A stretch of 48,037 nt of DNA from contig JAHEEV010000009.1 of assembly GCA_024640505.1 (NCBI GenBank), positions 18,017 through 66,053 on the forward strand. Reading direction: 5' to 3'. A program made the translations under genes and the position numbers. Source of the stretch: Halieaceae bacterium (lineage in GTDB: Bacteria; Pseudomonadota; Gammaproteobacteria; Pseudomonadales; Halieaceae). This document shows positions 17,278 to 25,275 of this stretch, one piece after another. A model generated the notes under the pieces. The model was not told the DNA's origin, made no database searches, and worked only from the letters and a program-made list of their open reading frames with translations. Within the stretch, counting starts at the first letter, position 1. The number at the start of each line of letters is the position of its first letter.

Positions 17278-18039
17278 ATGACGGATACCATTCTCACAGA
17301 AAACCGCGACGGCGTGCTGGTGGTGACGCTCAACCGGCCGGAAAAGAAAAACGCGATAAGTAACGCAATGTGGCGGGGGATCCGCGATATTTTTTCGTCT
17401 GCAGCCGAGGACCGTGGCGTGGCCTGTGCGTTGCTCTGCGGTGCCGGCGACAACTTCTGCTCCGGCGTAGATCTGGCCAGCTTTACCGACGAGCCGGGAG
17501 GGGAGCACCCGTTCGAGGCAGCGGCCAGGGCGGTTGCCGATTTCGACAAGCCGCTGGTGGCGGCGGCGCAGGGAGTGGCCATCGGCGGTGGTGCCACCGT
17601 ACTGTTCCACGCGGACATCGTCTACGTGGGCGAGAGCCTGCGCCTGCGCCTGCCCTTCGCCAGCCTCGGGCTGGCACCCGAATGGGCCAGCAGCTACATG
17701 CTGCAGGCCAACATCGGGGCCCAGCGGGCGGCAGAGCTCTTCTACACGGCCGAGTGGGTGGACGCCGACAAGGCGCTGAACTGCGGTATCGCCGCCGACG
17801 TGCTGCCGGACGCCAACCTGTTCGATCACGCGCTGGCCAAGGCGGAAGAGATTGCCCAGTGGCCCGTGAATGCGCTGCGCGAGATCAAGCGCTGCCTGCG
17901 CATGCACCACAGTGAAGCTATCGACGCGGCCTTCGGGGCGGAGCAGGCCGCCATGGCGCGCCAGGCGGGCTCGCCGGAGAATATCGAGGCCATCACTGCC
18001 TTCATGGAAAAGCGCAAGCCCGACTTTCGCAATCTTTAG
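17278..18039 (+). CDS. enoyl-CoA hydratase/isomerase family protein (crotonase B)
   Basis: A 253-residue crotonase. Conserved parts are VVTLNRPEKKNAIS, the oxyanion segment NFCSGVDLASFTDEPGG and a second segment GVAIGGGATVLFHADIVYVG. The C-terminal ENIEAITAFMEKRKPDF is typical of the family. The catalytic Glu region reads LRLPFASLGLAPEWASSYML, so the usual hydratase Glu (FxxPE) is Ala/Ser here and Glu is displaced to PEWAS. This places it nearer the peroxisomal enoyl-CoA isomerase (PECI) type. It is the last gene of the plus-strand catabolic run and is followed by the 31-bp hairpin. Confidence 0.86.
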   Translation: MTDTILTENRDGVLVVTLNRPEKKNAISNAMWRGIRDIFSSAAEDRGVACALLCGAGDNFCSGVDLASFTDEPGGEHPFEAAARAVADFDKPLVAAAQGVAIGGGATVLFHADIVYVGESLRLRLPFASLGLAPEWASSYMLQANIGAQRAAELFYTAEWVDADKALNCGIAADVLPDANLFDHALAKAEEIAQWPVNALREIKRCLRMHHSEAIDAAFGAEQAAMARQAGSPENIEAITAFMEKRKPDFRNL

Positions 18040-18127
18040 CGGAGTTAGCGCAGCCTCACGGACGCCTCGCACCGCTTTTGGCTGCAATAAACCCTTGTCT
18101 TTGGTTTCACGGCTACGATCGTGCGAA

Positions 18128-18202
18128 GGGCCCGAGTGCGGATACAATTTTCACCCGCGAGTATCGGGGAAGCGGGTGAAAATTGTATCCGCGCTCGGGC
18201 CC
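18128..18202. terminator. 31-bp near-perfect hairpin between convergent genes
   Basis: The left arm 18128-18158 and right arm 18172-18202 pair over 31 bases with a single T/G mismatch, around a 13-base loop. Each arm has a G+C-rich outer part (GGGCCCGAG), an A+T-rich middle (ATACAATTTTCA) and a CCCGC inner end. It lies 88 bases after crotonase B and 21 bases before the stop of the convergent RibBA-type gene, so it could end transcripts from both sides. There is no T-run, and the arms are far longer than normal terminators, so a mobile-element remnant or RNA-stability role is possible. Confidence 0.6.
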
Positions 18203-18223
18203 GGTAGCAGGGGCCTCCTCGTT

Positions 18224-19339
18224 TCAGGGCTGCACGAAATCCGTCACTTCCAGATTGAAGCCGGAGAGGGCATTGAAGTGCACCGGCGCGGACATCAGGC
18301 GCATCTTGCCAACGCCCAGACGCTTGAGGATCTGGGATCCGGTACCGATCAGGCGGTAGTTCTGCACGCCTTGTGAGCTGCCCGGACCGGTGATCGTCAG
18401 CGGTTCCGGGAACTGGATCACCTCCTCCAGGCTCTGCTCTGCGCTCACGGGCTGGTTCAGCATCACTACCACGCCACAGCCTTCCCGGGCGATGGTTTCC
18501 ATGGCCAGGCGGTAGGACCACCCGGGGTCCGCCCCCTCGATCCGGGTGGCCAGCACGTCGCGCAGGGTATTGATGGCCTGTACGCGCACCAGGGTCTCAT
18601 TCTCCTCGCGGATCTCACCGCAGGTCATTGCATAGTGCACACTGTCGTCAATCAGGTCGAGGAAGGTGTGCAGTTCGAACTGACCGAATTCAGTGTCCAC
18701 CAACTTGCTGTTGCGCAGTTCCACCGACTGCTCATGGAGGGCGCGGTATTCGATCAGGTCGGCGATGGTGCCCATGCGCAGGCCATGCCTGGCGCCAAAC
18801 TCTTCCAGTTGCGGTCGGCGTGCCATGGTGCCGTCCTCATTCATGATCTCGACGATCAGGGCGGCGGGTTCGAAACCCGCCATCCGCGCCAGGTCCACGC
18901 CGGCCTCGGTGTGTCCTGCCCGGCGCAGCACCCCCCCGGGTTTTGCCACCAGGGGGAAGATATGCCCCGGCTGCTGGATGTCCGAGGGTTTGGCGTTGGC
19001 CGCAATGGCCTGCTGCACAGTATGAGCGCGCTGGATGGAGCTGATGCCCGGTCCCTTGCGCTCGGCCGCGTCGATGGAGACGGTGAAGTTGGTCTCATGC
19101 TGGGAGCGGTTGTCCCGCACCATCAGCGGCAGCTGCAGCTGGCGGGCGCGCTCCTCGGTAATGGGCATGCAGATCAGGCCGCAGGCCTCGCTGGAGAAGA
19201 ACGTGATGATCTCCGGCGTGACCGCCTCGGCGGCCACGATAAGGTCGCCCTCGTTCTCGCGGTCTTCGTCATCCATGAGAATGACCATCTTGCCTGCACG
19301 GATATCGTCGAGGAGATCCGGGATGCTGCTCAGTGCCAT
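18224..19339 (-). CDS. ribB: 3,4-dihydroxy-2-butanone 4-phosphate synthase with degenerate GTP cyclohydrolase II domain
   Basis: A 371-residue RibBA-type protein. The N-terminal RibB half (about 1-200) has the acidic metal motif DDEDRENEGDLI, the RDNRSQHETNFTVSIDA segment and the signature RRAGHTEAGVDLARMAG, so it should convert ribulose 5-phosphate to the riboflavin precursor. The C-terminal RibA half (about 205-371) lacks the three zinc cysteines: where RibA has HSSCLTGD..RCDC this has RVQAINTLRDVLATRIEGAD. It is probably inactive as cyclohydrolase, as in Pseudomonas RibBA-like proteins. An AAAGGA site precedes ATG 19339. No other rib genes are near, which suggests a second copy serving flavoenzymes of this locus. 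Confidence 0.9.
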   Translation of the reverse strand: MALSSIPDLLDDIRAGKMVILMDDEDRENEGDLIVAAEAVTPEIITFFSSEACGLICMPITEERARQLQLPLMVRDNRSQHETNFTVSIDAAERKGPGISSIQRAHTVQQAIAANAKPSDIQQPGHIFPLVAKPGGVLRRAGHTEAGVDLARMAGFEPAALIVEIMNEDGTMARRPQLEEFGARHGLRMGTIADLIEYRALHEQSVELRNSKLVDTEFGQFELHTFLDLIDDSVHYAMTCGEIREENETLVRVQAINTLRDVLATRIEGADPGWSYRLAMETIAREGCGVVVMLNQPVSAEQSLEEVIQFPEPLTITGPGSSQGVQNYRLIGTGSQILKRLGVGKMRLMSAPVHFNALSGFNLEVTDFVQP

Positions 19340-19366
19340 GTCAGTCCTTTAGCCACGGGTTTGGTG

Positions 19367-19388
19367 GGAGCGGAACCGGGTCCGCTCC
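19367..19388. terminator. hairpin between thiolase and ribB-type genes
   Basis: GGAGCGGA (19367-19374) pairs perfectly with TCCGCTCC (19381-19388) around a 6-base loop. It lies between two minus-strand genes, after the thiolase stop and before the ribB-type start. No T-run follows, so it is at most an attenuating or mRNA-processing hairpin. It does not resemble an FMN riboswitch. Confidence 0.35.
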
Positions 19389-19438
19389 GGGAGAGCGCTT
19401 ACGTTGCAATCCATCGCCCCCTTCCAGGTCCTGCAAAT

Positions 19439-20620
19439 CTAGATCAGTTCGATGCCGACTGCGGTGGCCTCGCCGCCGCCGATGCACAGGGCCGCCACGC
19501 CGCGTTGTTTGCCGTACTGTTTCAGGGCGTACATCAGGCTGACAATAATGCGTGAGCCGGTGGAACCGATGGGATGGCCCTGGGCGCAGGCGCCGCCGTG
19601 CACGTTGACTTTGGCGTGGTCCAGTCCCAGATCCCGCATAGCCAGCATGGTCACCATGGCGAAGGCCTCGTTGATTTCGAACAGGTCAACATCTTCTGCA
19701 GCCCACCCGGTTTTTTCGAACAGTTTGTTCATGGCGCCGATGGGGGCAGTAGTAAATGCCTCAGGTGCCTGACTGTGACGGCTGTGGGCCACGATGCGTG
19801 CCATGGGTTTGAGGTGGCGGGCTTCGGCCTCTGCGCCGCTCATTAGAATAAGGGCACTGGCGCCATCGGAAATAGAACTCGAGTTGGCGGCGGTGATCGT
19901 CCCTTCCTTGGCGAAGGCGGGTCGCAGTGCAGGTATCTTGTCGACGGCGGCCTTGTGGGGCTGCTCGTCGTCCTTGACCACGGTCTCTCCCTTGCGGCTG
20001 CGCACTGTCACCGGCGCCGTTTCTGCCTCCAGGTAGCCTTCTTCAATGGCCCGCTTCGCGCGGGTCAGGGACTCGATGGCGAAGGCGTCCATCTCCTCGC
20101 GCGTGAGGCCGCGCTCGTCGGCTGTCTCCTGGGCGAAGGTCCCCATTGCCCGGCCGGTGTAGGCATCCTCCAGGCCGTCGAGGAACATGTGATCGTACAT
20201 GCTGGTGTGGCCCAGTCGCACACCACTGCGTGCGCCCATCAGGATGTGCGGGGCATTGCTCATGCTCTCGAGTCCACCGCAGACTGCGATCCTGTTGGTA
20301 CCGGCGACGATACTGTCGTAGCCGAAGATGGTCGCCTGCATGCCGCTGCCACAGGCCTTGTTCACCGTCACGGCACCGCTGGATTTCGGGATGCCTGCGC
20401 CAATGGCCGCCTGGCGTGCGGGACACTGTTTCAAACCGGCGGGGAGCACGCAGCCCATGAAAACCTCATCGATATCCGCGGCATCCACGCCACTGCGCTG
20501 CACGGCTGCGGCGATGGCGGTGCTGGCGAGTTCGGTTGCGGGCACGGACGAAAGGCTGCCCTGCAGGCCGCCCATAGGCGTGCGTGCGCCGTCCACGATA
20601 ACTACTGAATCTTGACTCAT
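19439..20620 (-). CDS. acetyl-CoA C-acyltransferase (biosynthetic/degradative thiolase)
   Basis: A 393-residue canonical thiolase. It keeps all catalytic residues at their textbook spacing: nucleophile Cys90 (VNKACGSGM), the NEAF motif (EINEAFAMV), His349 in CAQGHPIGSTG and Cys379 in ALCIGGGEA. Its length matches PhaA/AtoB-type enzymes. It makes or cleaves beta-ketoacyl-CoA with free CoA. It reads away from the AraC-family gene and toward ribB, with 99 bases between. In contrast with the two Cys-less thiolase folds in this locus, it can carry out the closing thiolysis step. Confidence 0.92.
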   Translation of the reverse strand: MSQDSVVIVDGARTPMGGLQGSLSSVPATELASTAIAAAVQRSGVDAADIDEVFMGCVLPAGLKQCPARQAAIGAGIPKSSGAVTVNKACGSGMQATIFGYDSIVAGTNRIAVCGGLESMSNAPHILMGARSGVRLGHTSMYDHMFLDGLEDAYTGRAMGTFAQETADERGLTREEMDAFAIESLTRAKRAIEEGYLEAETAPVTVRSRKGETVVKDDEQPHKAAVDKIPALRPAFAKEGTITAANSSSISDGASALILMSGAEAEARHLKPMARIVAHSRHSQAPEAFTTAPIGAMNKLFEKTGWAAEDVDLFEINEAFAMVTMLAMRDLGLDHAKVNVHGGACAQGHPIGSTGSRIIVSLMYALKQYGKQRGVAALCIGGGEATAVGIELI

Positions 20621-20783
20621 GTTTTAACTCCGTCTTTTGGGCGATGCCTTCCCCGCGTGAGCAGGACGTGGTTTCGCAGGCTGCCGGGATGGGCGCCTCG
20701 ATCCCGGAAACCAGAGGTGCCGCGGGGGGGGTGAACAAAGGGCGTCAATTCTAGCCGGAGACCCTCACTGTACTCAAGCGGGC

Positions 20784-21821
20784 TCACTTACCCTTCGGGG
20801 CAAATAACTTGCCCCTGACAGCGCCCCGGTACTTCAGGGGAGACATCCCCGCCTGTTCCCTGAACAGCTTGGAGAAATAGCTGGTGTCGTTGAGGCCGAC
20901 CTGCCAGGAGATTTCGCTGACCGACAGGTTGCTGTGGCGCAGCAGATCCCGCGCCTCTGCCATGCGCAGGCGCTGCAGATAGGCCAGAGGGCTCAAGCCC
21001 GTGGCCGAGCGAAACCGGCGGTTCAGGGTGCGGTTACTCAGCCCCAGGTGGTCCGCCAGAGCAGCGATGGAGATCGACCCGGACAGGTTTTCCTGCAGCC
21101 ACAATTGCGCTTCCAGCACGACCTCGTCGTGATGGGAGCTCTGGGGTTCGTTCTGGTAGGCCGCCCCGCGGAACGATTGGCGGATTTCCGGTGAAAACTG
21201 GTTCTCCACGGACCGTGCCACGCGGCTCCCGAACCATTCTTCCACGATGTGTACCATGAGATCGGCGATGGAGTTCACACTGCCGACACAGTAGATGTTG
21301 TCACTCTGGGTGATCAGGTGTTTTTTCTTCAGTTGTACCCCCGGATAGTGACGGGCGAAGGTATCGAAGTAATTCCAGTGTGTGGTGGCGGGTCTGCCCG
21401 TCAAAAGACCCGCCTCGGCCAGCAGGCAACTGGCGGTGCCGACGCTGCAGATCCGCGTATCCCGCGTATTCAGCTCCCTGAGCCGTTGCAGCCACGGCCG
21501 GAAGGCCTTCAGGGTGGGTCGTGGATTGCGCCAGATGGCAGGTAACAGCAGGAGGTCCAGCGGGGGCATCTCCTCATAGGTAATGTCCGGCTGGAGCGTG
21601 ATACCGCTGCCCAGCCGGAGTGTTTCCCCTGTCGGCGCAGCGAGCAGGAAGCGCACCCCGGGGTTGTTCCGGTCGTGCACACGGGCCGTCTGGCTTGCCG
21701 CCTGCAGGATTTCCATGGGCAGGGTGAAGCTCGTGGCCAGGGCATCGGGATAGAGCAGGGCGGCGGCGGTATACATCTGCGGACACTCGGGTGATGACAC
21801 TGTCTGGCAAAAATACCACAT
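20784..21821 (-). CDS. AraC-family regulator with DJ-1/PfpI-like N-terminal domain
   Basis: A 345-residue GlxA/FtrA-type regulator. The N-terminal half is a class I glutamine-amidotransferase-like domain (LLYPDALATSFTLPMEIL...DLLLLPAIW...CSVGTASCLLAEAGLLTGRPATTHW), with Cys in the nucleophile-elbow-like GTASC segment. The C-terminal half holds two AraC helix-turn-helix motifs (ISIAALADHLGLSNRTLNRRF and LSVSEISWQVGLNDTSYFSKLF). The first ATG has no clear ribosome site and nearly touches the inverted repeat at 21825; an ATG at 21776 (MYTAAALLYPD) is a good alternative. It is divergent from the FabY-like gene. Likely targets are the flanking acyl-CoA or ketosynthase genes. Confidence 0.88.
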   Translation of the reverse strand: MWYFCQTVSSPECPQMYTAAALLYPDALATSFTLPMEILQAASQTARVHDRNNPGVRFLLAAPTGETLRLGSGITLQPDITYEEMPPLDLLLLPAIWRNPRPTLKAFRPWLQRLRELNTRDTRICSVGTASCLLAEAGLLTGRPATTHWNYFDTFARHYPGVQLKKKHLITQSDNIYCVGSVNSIADLMVHIVEEWFGSRVARSVENQFSPEIRQSFRGAAYQNEPQSSHHDEVVLEAQLWLQENLSGSISIAALADHLGLSNRTLNRRFRSATGLSPLAYLQRLRMAEARDLLRHSNLSVSEISWQVGLNDTSYFSKLFREQAGMSPLKYRGAVRGKLFAPKGK

Positions 21822-21824
21822 TTT

Positions 21825-21840
21825 ATGTCTTTTAAGACAT
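21825..21840. promoter_or_regulatory. inverted repeat in divergent promoter region
   Basis: ATGTCTT and AAGACAT form a perfect 7-bp inverted repeat around two bases. It is in the 79-base gap between the AraC-family gene and the divergent ketosynthase gene. It could be an operator for that regulator, and would sit over the promoter if the regulator starts at 21776. Clear -35/-10 boxes cannot be assigned. Confidence 0.4.
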
Positions 21841-21900
21841 GGTTGTCGGATTCCCTGAGCCCTAAACTGTTGTCTGGACCAATTTGGAGATCATAGGCCC

Positions 21901-23760
21901 ATGGGCAGGCAGCGCTTACCGGTAATAGTGGGTTTTGGTGGTATCAATGCGGCGGGGCGGGCCTCCGGGCACCACGCCCTGGCGCGGATGGCCTACTCAG
22001 CGTTGCCGAGGGCGGCGCAGGAGCGCACCCTGGCGTCGCTGGCTACTCTGATGGGGGTGGATGATTCCAGGGACCAGGAGCAGTATATTCTCGATCACAC
22101 GCTCATCAGGCGAATCGAGAACAACCACTTCGACGTGGATTCGGTGAGCTGGAACCAGCGCTTTCCCACCGAGAGCAACGGTCATCCCGTCAGTTTCAAT
22201 ATCGCGAAAAAACACCTGCCCGAGGTGATCCCGCCGGACTGGACCGTCCAGCCCAGTTCTGACACGCATGTGAATGTGCAGATCCACGGGCAGCAGGATT
22301 TCCTGCTGCCCACTCATCGGGAATTCGAGGTCAAGGCGGCGGGCCAGCTGCCGACCGGGTTCGATCCCGGTAAGCTCTACCCCTCTCGCAGCCATCCCCG
22401 GGGCCTGCAGATGACCGTTTACGCCGCTTCCGACGCGCTCGGGAGCATCGGCCTGGAGTGGGAGACGATCCGCCGCCATGTGTCTGTGGACCAGGTGAGC
22501 GTCTACGCCGGCAGCGCCATGGGCCAGCTGGACGGTGCCGGGGCAGGCGGCATGATCAAGGCCCGCTACAACGGTCAGCGGGTCACGTCGAAATACTGTC
22601 CCCTGAGCATGGCGGAGATGCCGGCTGATTTCATCAACGCCTATGTCCTGGGCAGCCTGGGATCGACGGGCGCGAGCCTGGGTGCCTGCGCTTCCTTTTT
22701 GTACAACCTGCGCCTGGGGATCGACGACATCCGCAGTGGTCGCGCCCGTGTGGTTTTTGTCGGTTCGGCGGAAGCGCCGATCAACCCCGAGGTCATGGAG
22801 GGGTATGGCGCGATGGGGGCCCTGGCAACTGACAAGGAATTGCGACAGCTGGACGGTATCGATGCAACACGGGAGCCGGATCACCGGCGTGCCTGCCGAC
22901 CCTTTGCGGATAATTGCGGGTTCACTATCGCCGAATCCGCCCAGATGGTGGTGCTGTTTGACGACGAACTGGCCATGCAGCTGGGGGCCACGGTGTTCGG
23001 GGCCGCCGCCCACGTATTCGTCAATGCCGACGGCCACAAGAAATCCATTTCCGGCCCGGGGGTCGGCAACTACATCACCCTGGGGAAGGCCCTGGCCTCA
23101 GCCAGGGCGATCGTGGGCGACCGGGCGCTGCGCAATGGTGGCCTGGTGCAGGCTCACGGCACCGGCACGCCGCAGAACCGGACCACGGAGTCGGAAATCC
23201 TCAGTCGGACCGCCCAGGCCTTCGGTATCGAAAGCTGGCCGGTGGCTGCCCTGAAATGCTATGTGGGTCACTCGCTGGGCTCCGCGTCCGGTGACCAGCT
23301 GAACGCGACACTGGGTATCTGGCGGCATGGCGTGATTCCGGGCATCACCACGATTGACGGGATTGCCGCGGATGTACGCACTGAAAACCTGGCCTTCAGT
23401 AGCGGGCATCGCGAGCTGGATCCCGAACAACAGTACTATGCGGTCATCAATTCCAAGGGTTTCGGCGGTAATAACGCCTCGGCTACCCTGCTCAGCCCGG
23501 CGGCCACCCGCCGAATGCTGCAGTCGCGCTACTCGGCAGAGGAGTGGAAAGCCTGGGAGCGGGCCAACGAGACTGTCCGCGAACAGCAGCAGGCCTACGA
23601 CGACGACATGATCGCCGGCAGGCTGCAACCGGTATACAAGTTCGATCACGGCGTATTGCTGGATGAGGATGTGGAGATGGACTCGCACCGCATTACCCTC
23701 GGCGGGCAATCGGTGGAGCTGGATATCGTGTCCCCCTACGACGATATGGATCCCGGCTGA
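21901..23760 (+). CDS. beta-ketoacyl synthase, FabY-like
   Basis: A 619-residue ketosynthase with a full Cys-His-His triad: Cys263 (GASLGACASFLYN), His419 (VQAHGTGTPQNR) and His457 (LKCYVGHSLGSASG), with Lys452 before it. It is about 200 residues longer than FabB/FabF: an N-terminal extension of roughly 165 residues starting RLPVIVGFGGINAAGR, plus a C-terminal acidic tail. That size and lead-in match my memory of FabY of Pseudomonas aeruginosa, which starts fatty acid synthesis from acetyl-CoA and malonyl-ACP in place of FabH. It heads a plus-strand series to 28068. The reaction is inferred from this resemblance. Confidence 0.83.
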   Translation: MGRQRLPVIVGFGGINAAGRASGHHALARMAYSALPRAAQERTLASLATLMGVDDSRDQEQYILDHTLIRRIENNHFDVDSVSWNQRFPTESNGHPVSFNIAKKHLPEVIPPDWTVQPSSDTHVNVQIHGQQDFLLPTHREFEVKAAGQLPTGFDPGKLYPSRSHPRGLQMTVYAASDALGSIGLEWETIRRHVSVDQVSVYAGSAMGQLDGAGAGGMIKARYNGQRVTSKYCPLSMAEMPADFINAYVLGSLGSTGASLGACASFLYNLRLGIDDIRSGRARVVFVGSAEAPINPEVMEGYGAMGALATDKELRQLDGIDATREPDHRRACRPFADNCGFTIAESAQMVVLFDDELAMQLGATVFGAAAHVFVNADGHKKSISGPGVGNYITLGKALASARAIVGDRALRNGGLVQAHGTGTPQNRTTESEILSRTAQAFGIESWPVAALKCYVGHSLGSASGDQLNATLGIWRHGVIPGITTIDGIAADVRTENLAFSSGHRELDPEQQYYAVINSKGFGGNNASATLLSPAATRRMLQSRYSAEEWKAWERANETVREQQQAYDDDMIAGRLQPVYKFDHGVLLDEDVEMDSHRITLGGQSVELDIVSPYDDMDPG

Positions 23761-23800
23761 GTTCTTCCGGTGCAGGCGCGTATGCTAAGGTGGCGCGCGC

Positions 23801-24613
23801 ATGCCTACCGATACAAACATCCCCGTCCGCTTGCGGATCCCCCGCCTGGACGACCCCCTGCAACTTCTCTTGCACGACGAGCGGGACCGCTTCGTCTCGC
23901 GTCGAATTCGCGAGGAGGGCATCTGGGAACCCTACGAGACCTCACTGCTCCTGGACCTGCTGGCGCCCGGCGGGGTGTTCGTGGACGTGGGGGCCAATCT
24001 CGGTTACTTCTCGATCGTAGCCGCGAGCGCCGTCGGGGAGGGCGGGACGGTGTTTGCCTTCGAGCCCGAGCCGGAGAACTTTCGCCTGCTGCAGGCCAAT
24101 GCCGAACTCAACGGTCTGCAGCCCCGGATTCACGCGGTGCAGGCGGGACTGGCCGCGGGCGATGGTCAGGGGCGGCTTTATCTCAGCGATACCAATCTCG
24201 GGGACCACCGGATTCGAGCGGCCGGCGACGGGCGTGACAGCCTGCCGATCGTGCTCATGGACGGAGGACAGTACCTGGACGGGAGGGTATCGCGGATCGA
24301 TTTGCTCAAGGTGGATACCCAGGGGTCCGAGTACGAGGTCATGCTGGGTCTCATGCCGCTCCTGCGCCGGCTGCCGCCGCCGCTGCGCATCCTCATTGAA
24401 CTGACGCCGCTTTCCCTGCGGCAGTCAGGGGCCTGCGGCCGGGCTCTGGTGGAACTATTGACGTCCCTGGAGACACCCCTGTGGATCGTCGATCATATCG
24501 AGCACCGATTGTCCCCGCACACCGCCGAGGAGCTGGCTCGTTGGTGCGACAACGTGGACGCTGCGCAGGGCGACGAGGGATTCATGAATATCCTGGTGGG
24601 CCCCGCGCCGTGA
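23801..24613 (+). CDS. FkbM-family SAM-dependent methyltransferase
   Basis: A 270-residue methyltransferase with the SAM motif I GVFVDVGANLGYFSI at about residues 57-71, motif II VFAFEPEPENFRLLQANAELN, and RIDLLKVDTQGSEYEVMLG (motif III and the FkbM signature). FkbM-type enzymes usually O-methylate sugars or polyketide hydroxyls. No signal peptide. It is 40 bases after the ketosynthase gene and 67 before the nitroreductase. A role in modifying a lipid or glycan is possible but not shown. Confidence 0.86.
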   Translation: MPTDTNIPVRLRIPRLDDPLQLLLHDERDRFVSRRIREEGIWEPYETSLLLDLLAPGGVFVDVGANLGYFSIVAASAVGEGGTVFAFEPEPENFRLLQANAELNGLQPRIHAVQAGLAAGDGQGRLYLSDTNLGDHRIRAAGDGRDSLPIVLMDGGQYLDGRVSRIDLLKVDTQGSEYEVMLGLMPLLRRLPPPLRILIELTPLSLRQSGACGRALVELLTSLETPLWIVDHIEHRLSPHTAEELARWCDNVDAAQGDEGFMNILVGPAP

Positions 24614-24680
24614 CGGGTTTGGCCCTGGCGCCGCGGTTGCTGCTATCATGCTGCCTGGATTTCCCGCCCGCCGTGATGCC

Positions 24681-25238
24681 ATGAGCGATATTCTGAATTT
24701 CCTGCAAACTCGCAATTCCGCGCCTCGCCTGACGGCACCCGCGCCCGGGCCTGCGGAAATGGAAGCGATCTTCCGCGCCGCGCTGCGCGCGCCGGATCAT
24801 GCCTGGCTCCGCCCCTGGCGTTTTTTGACGATTGCCGGGGATCGCCGCCAGGATTTCGGGCGCCTGCTGGAGGAGTGCCTGCTGATGCGTGACCCGGCTG
24901 CTGACGATGCGGCGCGTGCCAAAGCGCTCAAGGCCCCGCTGCGTGCGCCTCTGCTGGTGATCGTGGTGGCCCGGCTGAGCGAACACCCCAAGGTACCCGT
25001 CCTGGAGCAGCGGCTGTCTGCCGGTTGCGCGGCGCAGGCGATACTGCTGGCAGCGGAGGCTAGCGGTTACGCGGGCATCTGGCGCACCGGTGACGCCGCC
25101 TTCGACCGTAATGTCATGACTGCGCTGGGTCTTGCCGCCCACGAGGAGATCGTTGGCATTCTCTACCTGGGCACCCGCGACGGGGCTGCCAAACCCCTGC
25201 CGGACCTGGATACTGGCGATTTTGTGTCGAGCTGGTAG
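24681..25238 (+). CDS. nitroreductase-family protein B (YdjA-like)
   Basis: A 185-residue small nitroreductase of the YdjA type: MSDILNFLQTRNSAPRLTAP at the start, AALRAPDHAWLRPWRFLTI (FMN and substrate pocket), QRLSAGCAAQAILLAAEASGYAGIWRTG (second FMN segment), and VGILYLGTRDG near the end. ATG 24681 is preferred; the longer in-frame reading lacks the family start. It uses NAD(P)H and FMN; the natural substrate of this group is unclear. It lies between the methyltransferase and the isomerase genes, 37 bases before the latter. Confidence 0.87.
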   Translation: MSDILNFLQTRNSAPRLTAPAPGPAEMEAIFRAALRAPDHAWLRPWRFLTIAGDRRQDFGRLLEECLLMRDPAADDAARAKALKAPLRAPLLVIVVARLSEHPKVPVLEQRLSAGCAAQAILLAAEASGYAGIWRTGDAAFDRNVMTALGLAAHEEIVGILYLGTRDGAAKPLPDLDTGDFVSSW

Positions 25239-25275
25239 TATCCCCCCGCCCATGGTTATTTCAGAGAGACACCTG

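Noticed and set aside
16576-18147. A 523-codon open frame on the minus strand
   Set aside because: Antisense to the nitroreductase and crotonase B genes, with no recognisable domain; their plus-strand products have clear motifs.
18136-18158. Likeness of the hairpin arm (GCGGATACAATTTTCAC) to the lac operator
   Set aside because: The match is interrupted, the element is between convergent gene ends, and no LacI-type gene is near. Most likely chance.
19340-19438. Possible FMN riboswitch before the ribB-type gene
   Set aside because: The gap is only 99 bases and holds one simple hairpin; the conserved multi-helix FMN element is not seen.
21997-23037. A 346-codon minus-strand frame
   Set aside because: Antisense shadow of the FabY-like ketosynthase gene, whose triad is intact.
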